DNA of 64,000 bases, from assembly GCA_029379385.1 (NCBI GenBank), contig CM055611.1, positions 3,162,001-3,226,000 on the forward strand. Reading direction: 5' to 3'. Below are positions 37,629 to 49,722 of the stretch, one piece after another (position 1 is the first letter of the stretch; every line of letters begins with the position of its first letter). Source of the stretch: Quillaja saponaria (Eukaryota > Streptophyta > Magnoliopsida > Fabales > Quillajaceae). Below the pieces are notes generated by a model. It was not told the origin of the DNA. It did no database searches and worked only from the letters and a program-made list of their open reading frames with translations. The position numbers were made by a program, and so were the translations under genes.

Positions 37629-40600
37629 GACAAAACTTGAGTAAACCTACTGGCTGAGCTCCTCATTCCCAAGTCTGATAAAGATTAAAGAACAATGGTA
37701 GGTTTACAAATTTTATAATATAATACATGCACACAGTCACACAGATGCATTCAAAATTAGTTTTTGGGTAGTTAATTACAAGTGGTTTAGGTCTCTCTAA
37801 TAATTAATTAGTAAACATAGAATATGGGTCTTGCATATTTTTTCTATCTTTTTTGTGGAAAAATGTTAATGTCATGGGAGCTCCTGATATTGGAATTAAC
37901 AAGCATGTCTGGTGATGGTGATGGTGATGGTTCAGACCACTAAAAGCAAACCTCTAACATGACCATTAATCTGTCTAATCTAAGCATAGGCTCCCCATGA
38001 CCTTGGGATGAGAAGCTTAGGAATTTCTGGAACTCTTAAGTGCAAAATATCACTCATCTTACTAACCTCAAATAAGTCAATGTGAGGATCAGGGCTTTAG
38101 TACTATGAACAATAGAAGTCATGTTACCAGTTTCAACTGTGTGTATGAGTAAACATAAACCCTCATCCTCTGTTGGTCAGAAATAAGTGAAAGCAACTTA
38201 TATATTCCACTTTTCAGTCTCATCTTTGACGCAACTAACATTCCCTTTCAGAGATAGGAGGGAAGGGTGAGGTTTAACAGTTCTTAATTCATAAAATGCC
38301 AATTAGCAAAGACAAAAGGGAAAGGAAAAACAAAAACAACTTCAAGTAATAGTTTATTTTAAGATTATTCCATACAGTGGGTTCTCATTGACAGGAGGTT
38401 TAAAATCAAAAGTAAATGCCCTTAAAATGCTTATTTCATACTTGTCATTTTCCTTGCTGTATACGAACTATACCAACCATCACATTCTTCTCAAGCTTCA
38501 CCTTTCAATGTCCACAGTGCAGAGTAGTTTGATGAAAGGATATCCTGAGCTAAAACTGATGATTAAAACTGGAACTGTTTGTCCTGCATTAAACTCTGCT
38601 GAAATCCATACTACAGTAAGTGGGATCGTATGGATATGGGCTGTCAATTTGCTTTACCACTTCTTGGTTGAAGTACCAATCGCCTACAGACTCATCAATT
38701 GTCTGATCCCAGGGCAGCAACATTCAAATGCAGTTAGATGACTACTCAAGTATAGAAGAAGTCAGTTGCAATTTAGAAAGCATACTTCAGCATCAATGAT
38801 GTTGTACTTTTAAGCACCAGGGAAAACAATTCCAAAAACGTGGACAACAATATTTTTTTTCAAGAAACTCTTCAGCAACCATCACCATCTGAAAGCACTT
38901 CATCAATCTTCAATTTTTATAACAAAATCTATACAAGTACATATGCAACTTATACACATCCAAATGTAGGTGTCATACGATAAACTGCAAATGAAAAAAG
39001 GCACCTGTTTGAGGTCAGTATTATTGAACTTATCAGGGCATGTCATAATCAATTAAAGCACTGACATGTTTACTGAAATACAAACAAACTTGGAAGCGAC
39101 ATACACTGAATAATGGAATTATAAACATAACGAAGAAACAGCTAGCATTTATAAACATTCCCCCTTCGCCTTTCGTTGCCGGAGTTCATACATCGACTTC
39201 AGCAGAGAATTGCAGAAGCCTGCATCTGACAATCTAAAGTCACTAGAGCCAAAACTTGGCAACAGAGAAATTCATTAAGTCATAACTGACCAAGTGAGAT
39301 TGATTATCATTACTCAAAAGAAAAGAATAACTTATCCAACCGAAAAAAATGAGTTGCAGGACCAGTAAAAAGCAAACTCCAACAACAATTTTTTTTCTTT
39401 TTTCCTCCACAGGCACAGTCATTTTTTTTATCCCACTCTTTACGTTTAGTTTGACAAAAGCTATCTCATAATCAACTGTATTAATAATAATCAACACAGC
39501 CTGTCAGGAACTATGCATTAGCTACCAAGAAAAATTACAAGTTACTTGCAGTGTATAGATCTGGCAGGATTGCATCTACTAATACCCAGCCTGAAACTTT
39601 TCTAGTAGCGATGAGCAGGATCCAGAAATTTTCCTCAGAAACTGACATATACAGATATACTAGTTGATGGATAACATATATTATATAATCTTTTTTTTAG
39701 TCACGGTCCTTTCTTAACTAGACAAAATGATTCCCTATCAATGAGAATTCATGAAAAATAAAATAAAACTTTTTAGTTAAATAATAATTATATAAAATAA
39801 ATAAATGAATATGACACAATAATTTAAGAAAGAATCATTAAATTTTCTTAGGTATAAGAACTAAAGGTAACAAAATTTATCATATTTTGACTGGAGATAT
39901 GCATTTACTTTATAAAATAAGTAAGTCAAGTGAAAACCATTAAAGCTAAAATGAAAAAACGAAAAAAATTATTCATGACTTGTTCACTTAACTTTTGTTA
40001 TTATGGCTCAAATAAAATAAAAAAATCATGCCAAAAGGTTAGTTAGACCTATTTTTCAAGAGATAATAAATACTTTAATAAAAATGTGACAACTTATTGA
40101 CTACATTACTGTAATAATTTAAAAAATAATAAATTGGTAGGCTTTAAAAGAAAAAAAGAAAGTCACATTTTGATAAAGTTTGACAACAAAAATTTCTCAA
40201 TTAGACAACTAAATCATTTTTCTCATTTTTACACATGTTTTGTGGGAACAAAACTGTTTTGTCCAAATTTTAACGGGGACATTTGAGTTATTTTTCATAT
40301 TTTATCAATAATTATCTTATACTTATGGCCAATTCTGAAAACCCAGTAGACCCCACTGGGACCAATGTGGATCCTTCCGTGCCAATGAGAAACCAATTCA
40401 ACTGGTACAAAGATATGTTGTATCTAAAAAATGTCATCTGGTTTGAATTAATATATATTCAAAAATCACAGAGTCCTATTTTTGGAAAAAAGAAGCATGT
40501 ACTTTGGAGAGTAGTAACCTACCAAAAATTATAACTCAGTTGGCAATGAATCATGGAGTTTTTATATGTTCAAATAATTTCTTCAGGAAAGAGACACTGC

Positions 40601-42938
40601 CATTGTGAATCATAAGTTCATGTTATACTTCACAAGGTTAACTGAAATATAAAAATGATATTTTTACATTTGTATGTTATAACAAGACAAAGGGAGGACA
40701 AGAAAAAAGAAAAAATAATCTGCCTTAGAAGGTTTCAATCTAGTAACACAATCCTTCTGCAAACATTTTTCGACACCCAGAAAAGCATGACAAACAGGTA
40801 AGCAATATACAACAGCAATATTTTAAACGAAAAACTACTTATTTTCTGTTGAAAAAAATTAAATAGTTAATCTGATAAACAGGTTATAGTAAATATTTGG
40901 TATACACAGGCAAAGTGAAAAATTACCCGAAGATTGGCAACATCGTGATAGAAAGATCTCATGGTGCTATTGCGAAGAACATCTTTCCTGAAATTTAAGG
41001 AGACGACGATGCTCAATTCCAGATTTAAAAAGTCAGGTTGAATGCATTGAAGACCCAAACAAGCCTTATACAATAAAAAATAGAAGTCAGTAAAAGGCAT
41101 GCATTCCTTGCAGTAGAGAAATCTAGATTTGCATCACTTCCGGAGAAGTATTCCTGGATTGCTTATATACACAGTAACTTTGGTACATAATTATAAAATG
41201 GGTTTCTTGTTGCAAGAAGGCAACAATGTCTGGTACATAAACATACTCATCAAGAAAAAAACCTGCAACTGTAAGACACTTGGCAAGTTGACAGTTGCAT
41301 CATTTGGCAAAAATTGTCAAAAATCATCAGTCATCACAATTTATTAAGAGTTGCCAATTTTCTGGCAGAGCATCCTGAAAGAAAAGCCTACAAAAGTATT
41401 GTATTAATGTTAGCAATTACAGGGTCAAATGGATGGAAAGCAGAAAAGTTGGTGAACACTACACACAAAGTCACTATAATAATTTAAAAGAACATAAAAT
41501 GAAATTTCAACTGAACTTCCAAATGGATGGAAAGAAGAAAAGTTAGCAAACACTACACACACAGTCACTTTTAATAATTTAAAAGAACATAAAATGAGAT
41601 TTCAACTTAACATCCAATAAAAGAACCTGCTTTGCACTTGAAAAGCCAATTGATAAGAGTTCACCCGTAAGTGTTTCACATATGAGTTGACCTCTGAAGA
41701 AAAGTCCACTTCCTTTCGATGGTATACAGAAAATTCACACAGTAGAATCAATACTAAGGAAAAATTACTCTTCAAATACATGTGACAACAACATATCATG
41801 TACACCAACCTTGGTCTCACTTTCTGGGTGGCTAGCAAAAGATGCAACATCACAATAACGTATCTTGACCTTGTTCCGTTAAAAAAACTCTGAATAACAT
41901 TCCATATGTCAAAACTAAGTCACATCATTCAATGGAAATCTATACTCTACCAAGTGAAAAAATAAAAAATAAAAAATAAAACTAATGATAGCAGAAAATG
42001 TGTATAGCCTACTGTATCAACTAGAAAAAGAGGCATGAAAAAGTAATTTTAACAAAACTCTATTGGAGTAGCTCACTATAACCAGGAGAATATTCCGGAA
42101 ATACGATCTTGTCTTTCCATATGGTTGGAGGAACCTAATGCAGTCATTTTTCGAAGAGAACATGATGCTATTGTATTACACTCCAACCTCCTCCTAAACC
42201 CACAATAAATTAGAAAAAAAGGGGTCCCTGAAAAGTATAAGAACTATATTACTAAGAAGTTTTCATCTTTTTTATTTTGAAAGATAGAGAAAACCTCAAT
42301 ATGGAGAAGCCATTTGTAAGAACCAGATCCAAAACCCTTTTGAAAATGGTAACCTGGCAAGGTTCCACCCAAACAAACTGCAGATTGAAATCAAACCCAA
42401 ACCTAAATCCTATTACAAAAATTAAAAAATACAAAACATAGATAATGCCAGTTATAAGAGGCGGGGAATTGAATCACATACGAGCGCGCATTACGCAACA
42501 AGGTCAAGCCAACGACTTTCGGCTGCTGGGTTGAGATCGTATGTGTGGTTTAGAATTGGCTTCATTGCTCCAAGAGTTGGAGATGAAAGTAAGTGCAAAG
42601 ATTATGACGATTAAGCCAACGATTGCAACCGCGCAATCCTTCCTTGCCCATTTTGTCCACCAAATGAGGGTACGGACCCTGGAGTTCGCCAATGAAGAAG
42701 AGAGTGCATCAACTCAGAGTTGGATTGAGAAGAGAGAAGTAGGAAGCTACTACTGGAATTCAGATAGTTTCACCATTTCAGAATCACACTACGCAGCAAG
42801 ACCAGCAGCTATGCAATTTTATCTGTTCTCCATAACACGGGGGTTGATTCACACAAATTTTTGGTCAATTTTCTTTTCTCTTTTAGGAGAAGCGGGAAAT
42901 GATGCTCAATTGGGCATCCAATGAAATGGGCCGAGTTC
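37629..42938 (+). repeat. Segmental duplication block B
   Basis: Direct copy of block A, lacking the 3.35-kb LTR-type insertion and carrying ~300 bases (38344-38645) absent from A. Part of that extra segment (GTGGGTTCTCATTGACA followed by GAGGTTTAAAAT) recurs inverted in block C near 46870, so it was probably present before the copies split and was lost from A. Confidence 0.9.
40927..42692 (-). pseudogene. Pectin acetylesterase pseudogene, copy B
   Basis: This copy has the same exon remnants as 28465-30199. Exon 1 at 42692-42504 starts MANSRVRTLIWWTKWARKD with the membrane anchor AIVGLIVIIFALTFISNSW. The RYCDVASFASHP block continues as ESETKVG, which matches the family HPESE pattern that copy A has lost to a stop codon. 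The catalytic motif reads GCSARKLATL, so the Gly after Ala is Arg here while A keeps GCSAGK. The KDVLRNSTMRSFYHDVANL exon is at about 40987-40927. Indels near the DDF segment are shared with A, so the parent was already broken before duplication; other lesions arose afterwards. Confidence 0.75.
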
Positions 42939-43548
42939 TGCACATAGTTTTATAATTATTATATCATTGTTTTATTTATTATTATTATTTTTTTATTATA
43001 TAATTTTATATTATCAGACATAATATAAAAAAAATTAACTCTGTTATTATCAAACACTGTATAAGAGCTAAATGGATAATTTTTACTATCCTCTTATCCT
43101 TATACAATGCATCAAATGAGTTTCTAGTGTCTCAACAATTCATGAATAGTACTAAATTTCGGTTAGATTATATAATAAATAAAATTTAGTTAAAAGTTTT
43201 CTCTGAAATCACTTTATAGTCTTTTTGAGAGTAAATAGAAGGAGGTGAGAGGAGAAGAAAAACAAAACTTATATAAGGAGATGATAGAAAAGATAAATAT
43301 ATTTTTTAATTTGAGAATTGAGGAGAAAGAATATGTGAGAACATATTATTATATAATTTTATGATTACGATTTTAAAATATTTTATTTAGATATTATTAT
43401 ATAATGTACCTTATCATCATCTTTCAAATTCTCTCCATTAAAAAAAATAAAAAAAAGTATGTAGAAGGATGTATCCTTCTATTTTCTCTCCCTCCTTTCA
43501 AAAAAAAATTCACAAACTAGGAAAGGGGTAGACACCCACTTCTCTTCT
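42939..43548. other. AT-rich spacer between block B and the terpene synthase fragment
   Basis: No gene seen. The TATATAAT-rich composition could be a decayed small DNA element, but no terminal repeats were fixed. Confidence 0.4.
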
Positions 43549-43676
43549 TTCCTCTCCTTTTATTCTCCTCCCATCTAAATTGTGAACAAACGGAACGGAT
43601 CTTATAAAAAATATCTGTTGTCGTGTTAAATCGAGTATGGTTTTGACCCAAGTATCATTATGGTCCATATGTATAT
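43549..43676 (+). repeat. Inverted-repeat arm left of the terpene synthase fragment
   Basis: The sequence from CTTTCCTCTCC through GTGAACAAACGGAACGGATC to GGTCCATATGTATATATGA is matched by the reverse complement of 45046-45175 with few differences. Confidence 0.8.
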
Positions 43677-43681
43677 ATGAC

Positions 43682-44450
43682 ACATAAAGAAATATGTACG
43701 CATTGTTTGATCTATTTATCGAGCTAATTATATAAAGTAATTTTGTTTCTCATTAAATTAAGCTTAAGATGGGTAATAAAATACCATCAAAATTAAATTT
43801 ATGTGTTTTCAGTGGGGAGAATATTGTGAATCTTATATGATTGAGGCAAGGAGGTATTATGGTGGATGTACACCCACCCAAGAAGAGTACATTGAGAATG
43901 GCTACACTTCCATTGGAATACCAGTTGCAATGTTACATACGTACTTTGCTGTTGCAAATCCGATCACAAAGGAAGCCTTAGATTGCTTCCAACAACAATG
44001 TCCCAGCCTTATTCGTTGGTCAGCAACCATAATCCGCTATGCCGATGACCTTGGAACATTTTCAGTAAGCATATATGTTTACTTAATTAATCACGCGCCT
44101 ACTAATGATCTCTTAATTTATTTTCAGTAATATTATTGATTTTTTTTTATCAGCGGGAGGTTGAGATCGGTGATACTAGTAACTCTGTACAGTTTTACAT
44201 GCACGAAACGGGTGCTTTTGAAGAAGAAGCTCGCAAACATATAAGGTTTTTAATGGATGGAATATGGAAGAAGTTAAACAAAGATATGATCGATTATTCT
44301 CCATTCTATCCGTCTTTCATGGAAATTCCACTTAACTTTGCAAGGATGGTTAACCGTTTGTATCAACATGGAGATGGCCATAGTAGTCAGAAAGACGATG
44401 TTGAGGAGCTGATAACATCCATCCTCGCTGAGCCGATTCCCCTTGATTGA
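43682..44450 (+). pseudogene. TPS: Terpene synthase 3' fragment (exons 6 and 7)
   Basis: Homology to the gene at 33408-36020 begins at the last bases of exon 5 (43682-43695), with an intact GT donor at 43696. Exon 6 (43813-44064, 84 codons) starts WGEYCESYMIEARRYYGGCT and ends in ADDLGTFS with an intact donor. Exon 7 (44154-44450, 99 codons) starts REVEIGD and ends LAEPIPLD. The metal-binding NSE/DTE motif is complete here (D-D-L-G-T-F-S-R-E). All exons 5' of these, including RRx8W, RDR and DDxxD, are missing, so no enzyme can be made. Homology with the larger copy continues through the 3' flank to about 45010. Confidence 0.92.
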
Positions 44451-45045
44451 TCAATTAGTGCTGATCATAAACAAACATGGTCATTGTTATGATCATGAGC
44501 TTGCTATTTTGGTTAATTGTTTGCTCGGTTGTGTTCATATTGTCACCCATGTATCAATAAGGGATCAAGCTCTTCGTCTCCCAATGAGGTCGGTGATCAG
44601 TTGATCTGATTATGATTTCATCTGCTTGTTATATGTCTTCTGTTTATTTTATTTAATTAATAATGATCACTTACCTAGCCAAGAGCTTCAGATGGTCTTT
44701 TACCAAGAGTGTAATTGAGTGTGGTCAAAAGTGCTTTTCCTGCATTTTGTATTGTAAGGGTGTCTTGTATGAAAATTAATAATAATTATGGTGTGGTTCT
44801 GCATTTTATGATTTATGTTTTGCCTTCATTGATATGAGTTTTTCAACTTCAGAATATTTGAAGTGTTGAATAATCAAATCATTTAAGGTTTGTTTGAATA
44901 GCTGAATTTTGATTCTTGGAGTTAAATGACTTTTGTGGTTGTTTTTAAAGAGAGGGTGTTTAATTTGAGCCTAATTACTCAATGTGCTTCACCCCACAAT
45001 TAAATGAATTTGAAATACTTAATGGGAGGCGTTGTTTCAATTCAT

Positions 45046-45175
45046 ATATACATATGGACCATAATGATACTTGGGTCAAAACCATACTGGATTTAACACG
45101 ATAACGAATATTTTTTATAAGATCCATTCCGTTTGTTCACAATTTATATGGAGGAGAATAAAGGGGGAGGAAAGA
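45046..45175 (-). repeat. Inverted-repeat arm right of the terpene synthase fragment
   Basis: Reverse-complement partner of 43549-43676. The AAGATCCATTCCGTTTGTTCACAA portion (given here as a 24-base span at 45119-45142) occurs again in short form at 45184-45207. Confidence 0.8.
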
Positions 45176-45974
45176 TTTTTTATAAGATCCATTCCGTTTG
45201 TTCACAAATTATCTTATTAAAATTTGGACAAAACATTTTTTATCCCACTAAATTTTAGGCAAAACAATTTGTACCAATAAAATTTTTAATAAAACACTTT
45301 TGTCCCCACAAAACATGTATAAAAATGAGAAAAAACAATTTAGTTGTCTAATTGAGAAATTAAATTTTTGTCAAATTTTATCAAAATGTGACTTTCTTTT
45401 TCTTTTAGAGCCTGCCAATTTATTATTTTTTTGAATTATCATGGCACTTAGTCAATAAGATGTCACATTTTTATTAAAATATTTATGATCTCAAAAAAAA
45501 AAGAAGGTCTAACTAACCTTTTGGCATGATTTTATTTTATTTTTTATTGAAAATTATTTTTTTAACCATAATAACAAAAAGTCAAGAGTGAACAAGTCAC
45601 GAGTATTATTTTTTTCATTATTATTATAATTTTTTTTTCTTGAATGGTTTTCATTTGACACAGTTATTTTATAAAGTATATGCGTACCTCCAATCAAAAT
45701 TTCCTAAATTTTGTTACCTGTAGTTCTTGTACCTACAAAAAATTCAATGGTTCTTTCTTAAAATATTGCCATATTCATTTAAATTTTTATATAATTATTA
45801 TTTAATCTAAAAAGTTATATTTTATTTTTCATAAATGCTCGTTGATAGGGAATCATTTTGTCTAGTTTAAGAAAGGACTGTGACTAAAAAAAGAGGATCT
45901 AATATATTGTCCATCAACTAGTATATGTCAGTTTTTGTCATTAAGGAAGATTTTTGGATCCTACTCATCGCTAC

Positions 45975-46527
45975 TAGGGCTGTCCAAGGAACCCGGGATA
46001 ATCGAATACCCGAACCGAATTGGTAATTCGGTTCAGTTAAATTCGGGTATTTTTCTTATTCGGTTCGGTTCGGGTAGTTAAATTTAATACCGTTATTTTC
46101 GGTTCGGTTAGGTTACGGGTAGTGAGGTAGACTGCACATGGGTACTCGTGGTTACTCGAAAATCAAAATATATAATTTTTTTTTGTTATTTTTAATGTAT
46201 TGTTATATTAATTTATAATTTGGTATTTTTATTTGTGTTTGAATATGTTAATATATTATGTTTTTTGTATTTTTTTATAATAACTAATGAATTTAAAGAG
46301 TATGAGGTTCAAAAACAAAAAATATAATTTTTAAATTAATTTTAAGAAAATATTAATAAATTTCGGGTAACCGAATACCCGAACAGAACTAGTCATATTT
46401 TTTCGGTTTGGGTAATTTCGGGTAATACCTATTTTTGGTTCGGTTCATAAATTTTACTATTCAAAAATTTCGGTTCGGTTTAAAAATTTATCACTACCTG
46501 GAACGAACCGACTCGTGCACACCCCTA
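45975..46527. mobile_element. Non-autonomous hAT-like element, 553 bp
   Basis: It is flanked by an exact 8-bp target duplication ATCGCTAC (45967-45974 and 46528-46535). Ends are TAGGGCTGTCCAAGG and, reversed, TAGGGGTGTGCACGAG, an imperfect inverted repeat of hAT type. The interior is rich in GGTTCGGTT and GGGTA words and has no coding capacity. Blocks A (near 27083), B (near 39605) and D (near 50680) all show the uninterrupted site. Confidence 0.92.
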
Positions 46528-47089
46528 ATCGCTACTAGAAAAGTTTCAAGCTGCGTATTAGTAGATGTTGTCCTGCCCAGATTGTTATACTACAAGTAAC
46601 TTGTAATTTCTCTCGGTAGCTAGTGCATAGTTCCTGATAGGCTGTGTTAATTATTATTAGCACAGTTGATTATTAGATAGGTTTTGTCAAACTAAACATA
46701 AAGAATGGGATAAAAAGATGATTGAACCTTTGGGGAAAAAAAAGAAAATTCTATTGTTGTTGGAGTTTGCTTTTTACTAGTACTCCAACTCTCAATTTTT
46801 TGTACTTTTGTATGCTCCCTTGCAGCTCTGCGTGTACTTAGCATATTAAGGGCTTTTAATTTTAAACCTCTTGTCAATGAGAACCCACTGTATGACATAA
46901 TCTTGTTTATTTCTAATTTTACTCTTGATTGTGCATTAGAATAGAATATTCTATGCATCAACTTTTTAAAATAAAAGTTTTGTAGTAAAAAAGAGTTAAA
47001 ACCAAGACTTACTTGATAACAATTTGTATAACTTGCCATCAAATCAAGTTATAATTTATGTAAAATGTTGTATATAAATAGATTTATTA

Positions 47090-47295
47090 TAAATTTATAT
47101 ATAAATAGTAATAATTCATTAAATAATATTAAACGAGCTGAGATTTAAAAAGATTGAGGTTGACTTTTTTAAGTAAACGAGCTCAAAATAAAGATCAAGA
47201 TTGTCTTATTTAGAAAACGAGTTGAGCTCGATCCGAGCCTTTAATGAGTAGCTCATGAGCTGTTCACAAATTAATTCAGCTCATTACCACCCTTA
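47090..47295. mobile_element. Possible small DNA element in block C
   Basis: The GAGCTCGATCCGAGCC word and the ending GAGCTCATTACCACCCTTA resemble plant hAT-type miniature elements. Block A has no equivalent sequence at this place. The left boundary and target duplication could not be fixed. Confidence 0.35.
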
Positions 47296-47765
47296 GTTGC
47301 ATCAAAGATTAAACTGAAAAGTAGAATATCTAAGACGATTTCACTTATTTTTGATCAACAGAGGAAGAGGGTTTATGTATACTCATACACACAGATGAAA
47401 CTGGTAAACATGACTTCTGTTGTTCTTAGTACTAAAGACCTGGACCTCACATTAACTTATTTGAGATTAGTAAGATGAGTGATATTTTGCACTTAAAGTC
47501 AATCCAGAAATTCCTAAGCTTCTCATCTCAAGGTCATTGGGAGCCTATGCTTAGATTAGACAGAGTAATGTTCACATTAGAGGTTTACCTTCAGTGATTA
47601 TTCCCATCCCCATCCTCATCCCCATCAATATCGGGAGTTTCCATGACATTAACATATTTCCATAAAAAGAAAGAAAGAAAATGCAAAAACCATATTCTAT
47701 GTTTACTAATTAATTATTGAGAGACCTAAACCACTTGTAATTAATCAAGGAACTAAATGTTGTAT

Positions 47766-49722
47766 CTTTTTATACGATATTAGCGAAATTTATCTGTATC
47801 TTGTGTTACGAATATGAATCTATTATTTACTAAATGTCATTAAGATCTCATGATCGACCCTTAAAAACCATACATGAGAGTACCCTAGCTTTCAAAAAGT
47901 TTATCTCCTTTGGGCAGATAAACCTTTTAGGCCAGAAATGTAACATGTCAAACAATTAGAGTAATTAAAAATTGAGAATAAAAACAATACATAAATCTAA
48001 AGTGTATCATCACAAACTCTCTTTCGACAAAGAATGTAACATGCTATTATGGTCTCATAATCAACTTATGAAACCAAAATTAGAGCATCCTAGTTTTCAA
48101 AAATCTATCTCATTTAGGCAGATAAACCTTCTAGGCCGATATATCCCAAATCACATGTTTCATGTCTTTTTTAAAATTAAAATATATAATAACTCTATTT
48201 GGGCAAGAAAAAATATATGATAATTTAAGAAAAGCTTTCAAAATCCCATAAATCTATACAGATAGGCCACTTTGGTGGCAACTATCTATATAAACCTATA
48301 AGATTTTCTCAAGCTAAGAAATTTTATTATTCCAATTTATCCTTCTCAACTGAAATATTATTCAAAGGTATCTCAAAGGATATCATTTAATGCATGTTGC
48401 AAACTTTAAACAAAATTGAATCAAAATAAAAGCTTTCACCAACACATGTTTTAAAAATATGAGAGTACGATAATTTTTAGCTCTAATTGGGAAGAGTAAC
48501 TACTATTTTCAGTTTTGATAACATACAAAACATGAAAATTCAACAAGCCTCAACAATTATATTAGTTTTAAACATAACAAAATAGCATACACTAATACTA
48601 TAACTTATGCATATAATTTCCCAGAATTAATCACACCACTAGATTGGGGATTAAAAAATATGGAAGGAATGGAGCGCCATAGGGCCACGCGTGGGTGACT
48701 CTGACATGGCTATGGAGTTTTTATTCAACCTCCAGCTGAGTCTATTTGACCCTGTCTAAAAGTATTTAGGTCTTAACATACCTGGTTCAAAATTACTCCA
48801 ATTTCTACCCTCTTTATAGGTTTTGTTTTAAATTACTATTCCAACAAAAATCCTAAACCAATTTCATGTTATATCAAGCAAAAATATCATGCAATTGAAA
48901 TTCAAAAATAATGAACCCTAACTCTATTTCAAAAGGGTTTCATTCTAATTTCTCAAAATAATATGAATTAAACTCATTGAATGATTCTTGATTATGTTTG
49001 AAGACATAACAGATTCAAAACTTATGATATAAATTGATCAAAACATATATCAAATTAAAGATATTTCGGAGAGGAATAAAAACCCCTAATATTAGGAATT
49101 CAATATCATACATTTAAGATTTTGATTTTTGAGTTCAAAAATCAAACTTAAATAAACCCTATTAATTTGAAGTGTGGGTTGTGTGGTCTCAGTTGAACTC
49201 AAAAATCAAAATAGATGAATCATAATAGCAGAATAGATGAATTTATTATACAATAATTATAAACATGAATTTATTCTTAATGGATTATATATATGAATTT
49301 ATTATACAATAATTATAAATATTTGTGTATTGATTGAGTCATAGTAGCAGAATAGATGAATCCTCAATTAAGTATGTTATGATAGAATCATGAGATAGCT
49401 AGATTTGTCTCTCTATATTCTCTATTTAGTGACAGCTCTCAATGGGCTAAGATACACTGACTGAGAGAGGAGAGGAGATCTAACCTATTTACTATCAAAC
49501 CTTAAGAGTCCCCCATTAAAGACTTCTTAAGACACTTAACCTACACTAATTGTCAATCCACATTTAACACAAATAGGTGTGCTTGAGCCTTATCTAAATA
49601 ATCACATAAACCAAAGACTCTTACCAGCCTGTCTCAATTAGACCAAACCCTAAGCCTATTTTTATCAAAAATAAAATCATACAATTAATAACAGCCCACA
49701 CATAAATTTTTTAACATAATAC
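47766..49722. other. Unassigned sequence between blocks C and D
   Basis: No gene supported. A diverged repeat pair lies at about 47875-47950 and 48082-48165 (GGCAGATAAACCTT in both). A ~50-bp repeat pair (GAATTTATTATACAATAATT) is at 49235-49320. Confidence 0.45.

Larger units (their letters stand above)
45205..47765 (-). repeat. Segmental duplication block C (inverted partial copy of A/B)
   Basis: The reverse complement follows block A from about 22150 to 27830 with divergence, skipping the LTR-type insertion. Landmarks include AACTAACCTTTTGGCATGAT, GATAGGGAATCATTTTGTCT, CTTCTCATCTCAAGGTCATT and CAATGAGAACCCACTGTATG. It is interrupted by the hAT-like element at 45975-46527 and probably a second small element near 47090-47295. 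Confidence 0.8.

Noticed and set aside
40283..40534. 83-aa frame containing NSENPVDPTGTNVDPSVPM, first read as a gag start
   Set aside because: Block A has a frameshift and stop in the same stretch, there is no gag motif, and the strand opposite continues the pectin acetylesterase region.
47865..48170. Repeat pair with GGCAGATAAACCTT considered as a CRISPR-like or element array
   Set aside because: Only two diverged copies with no regular spacing; CRISPR arrays are not expected in plant nuclear DNA.
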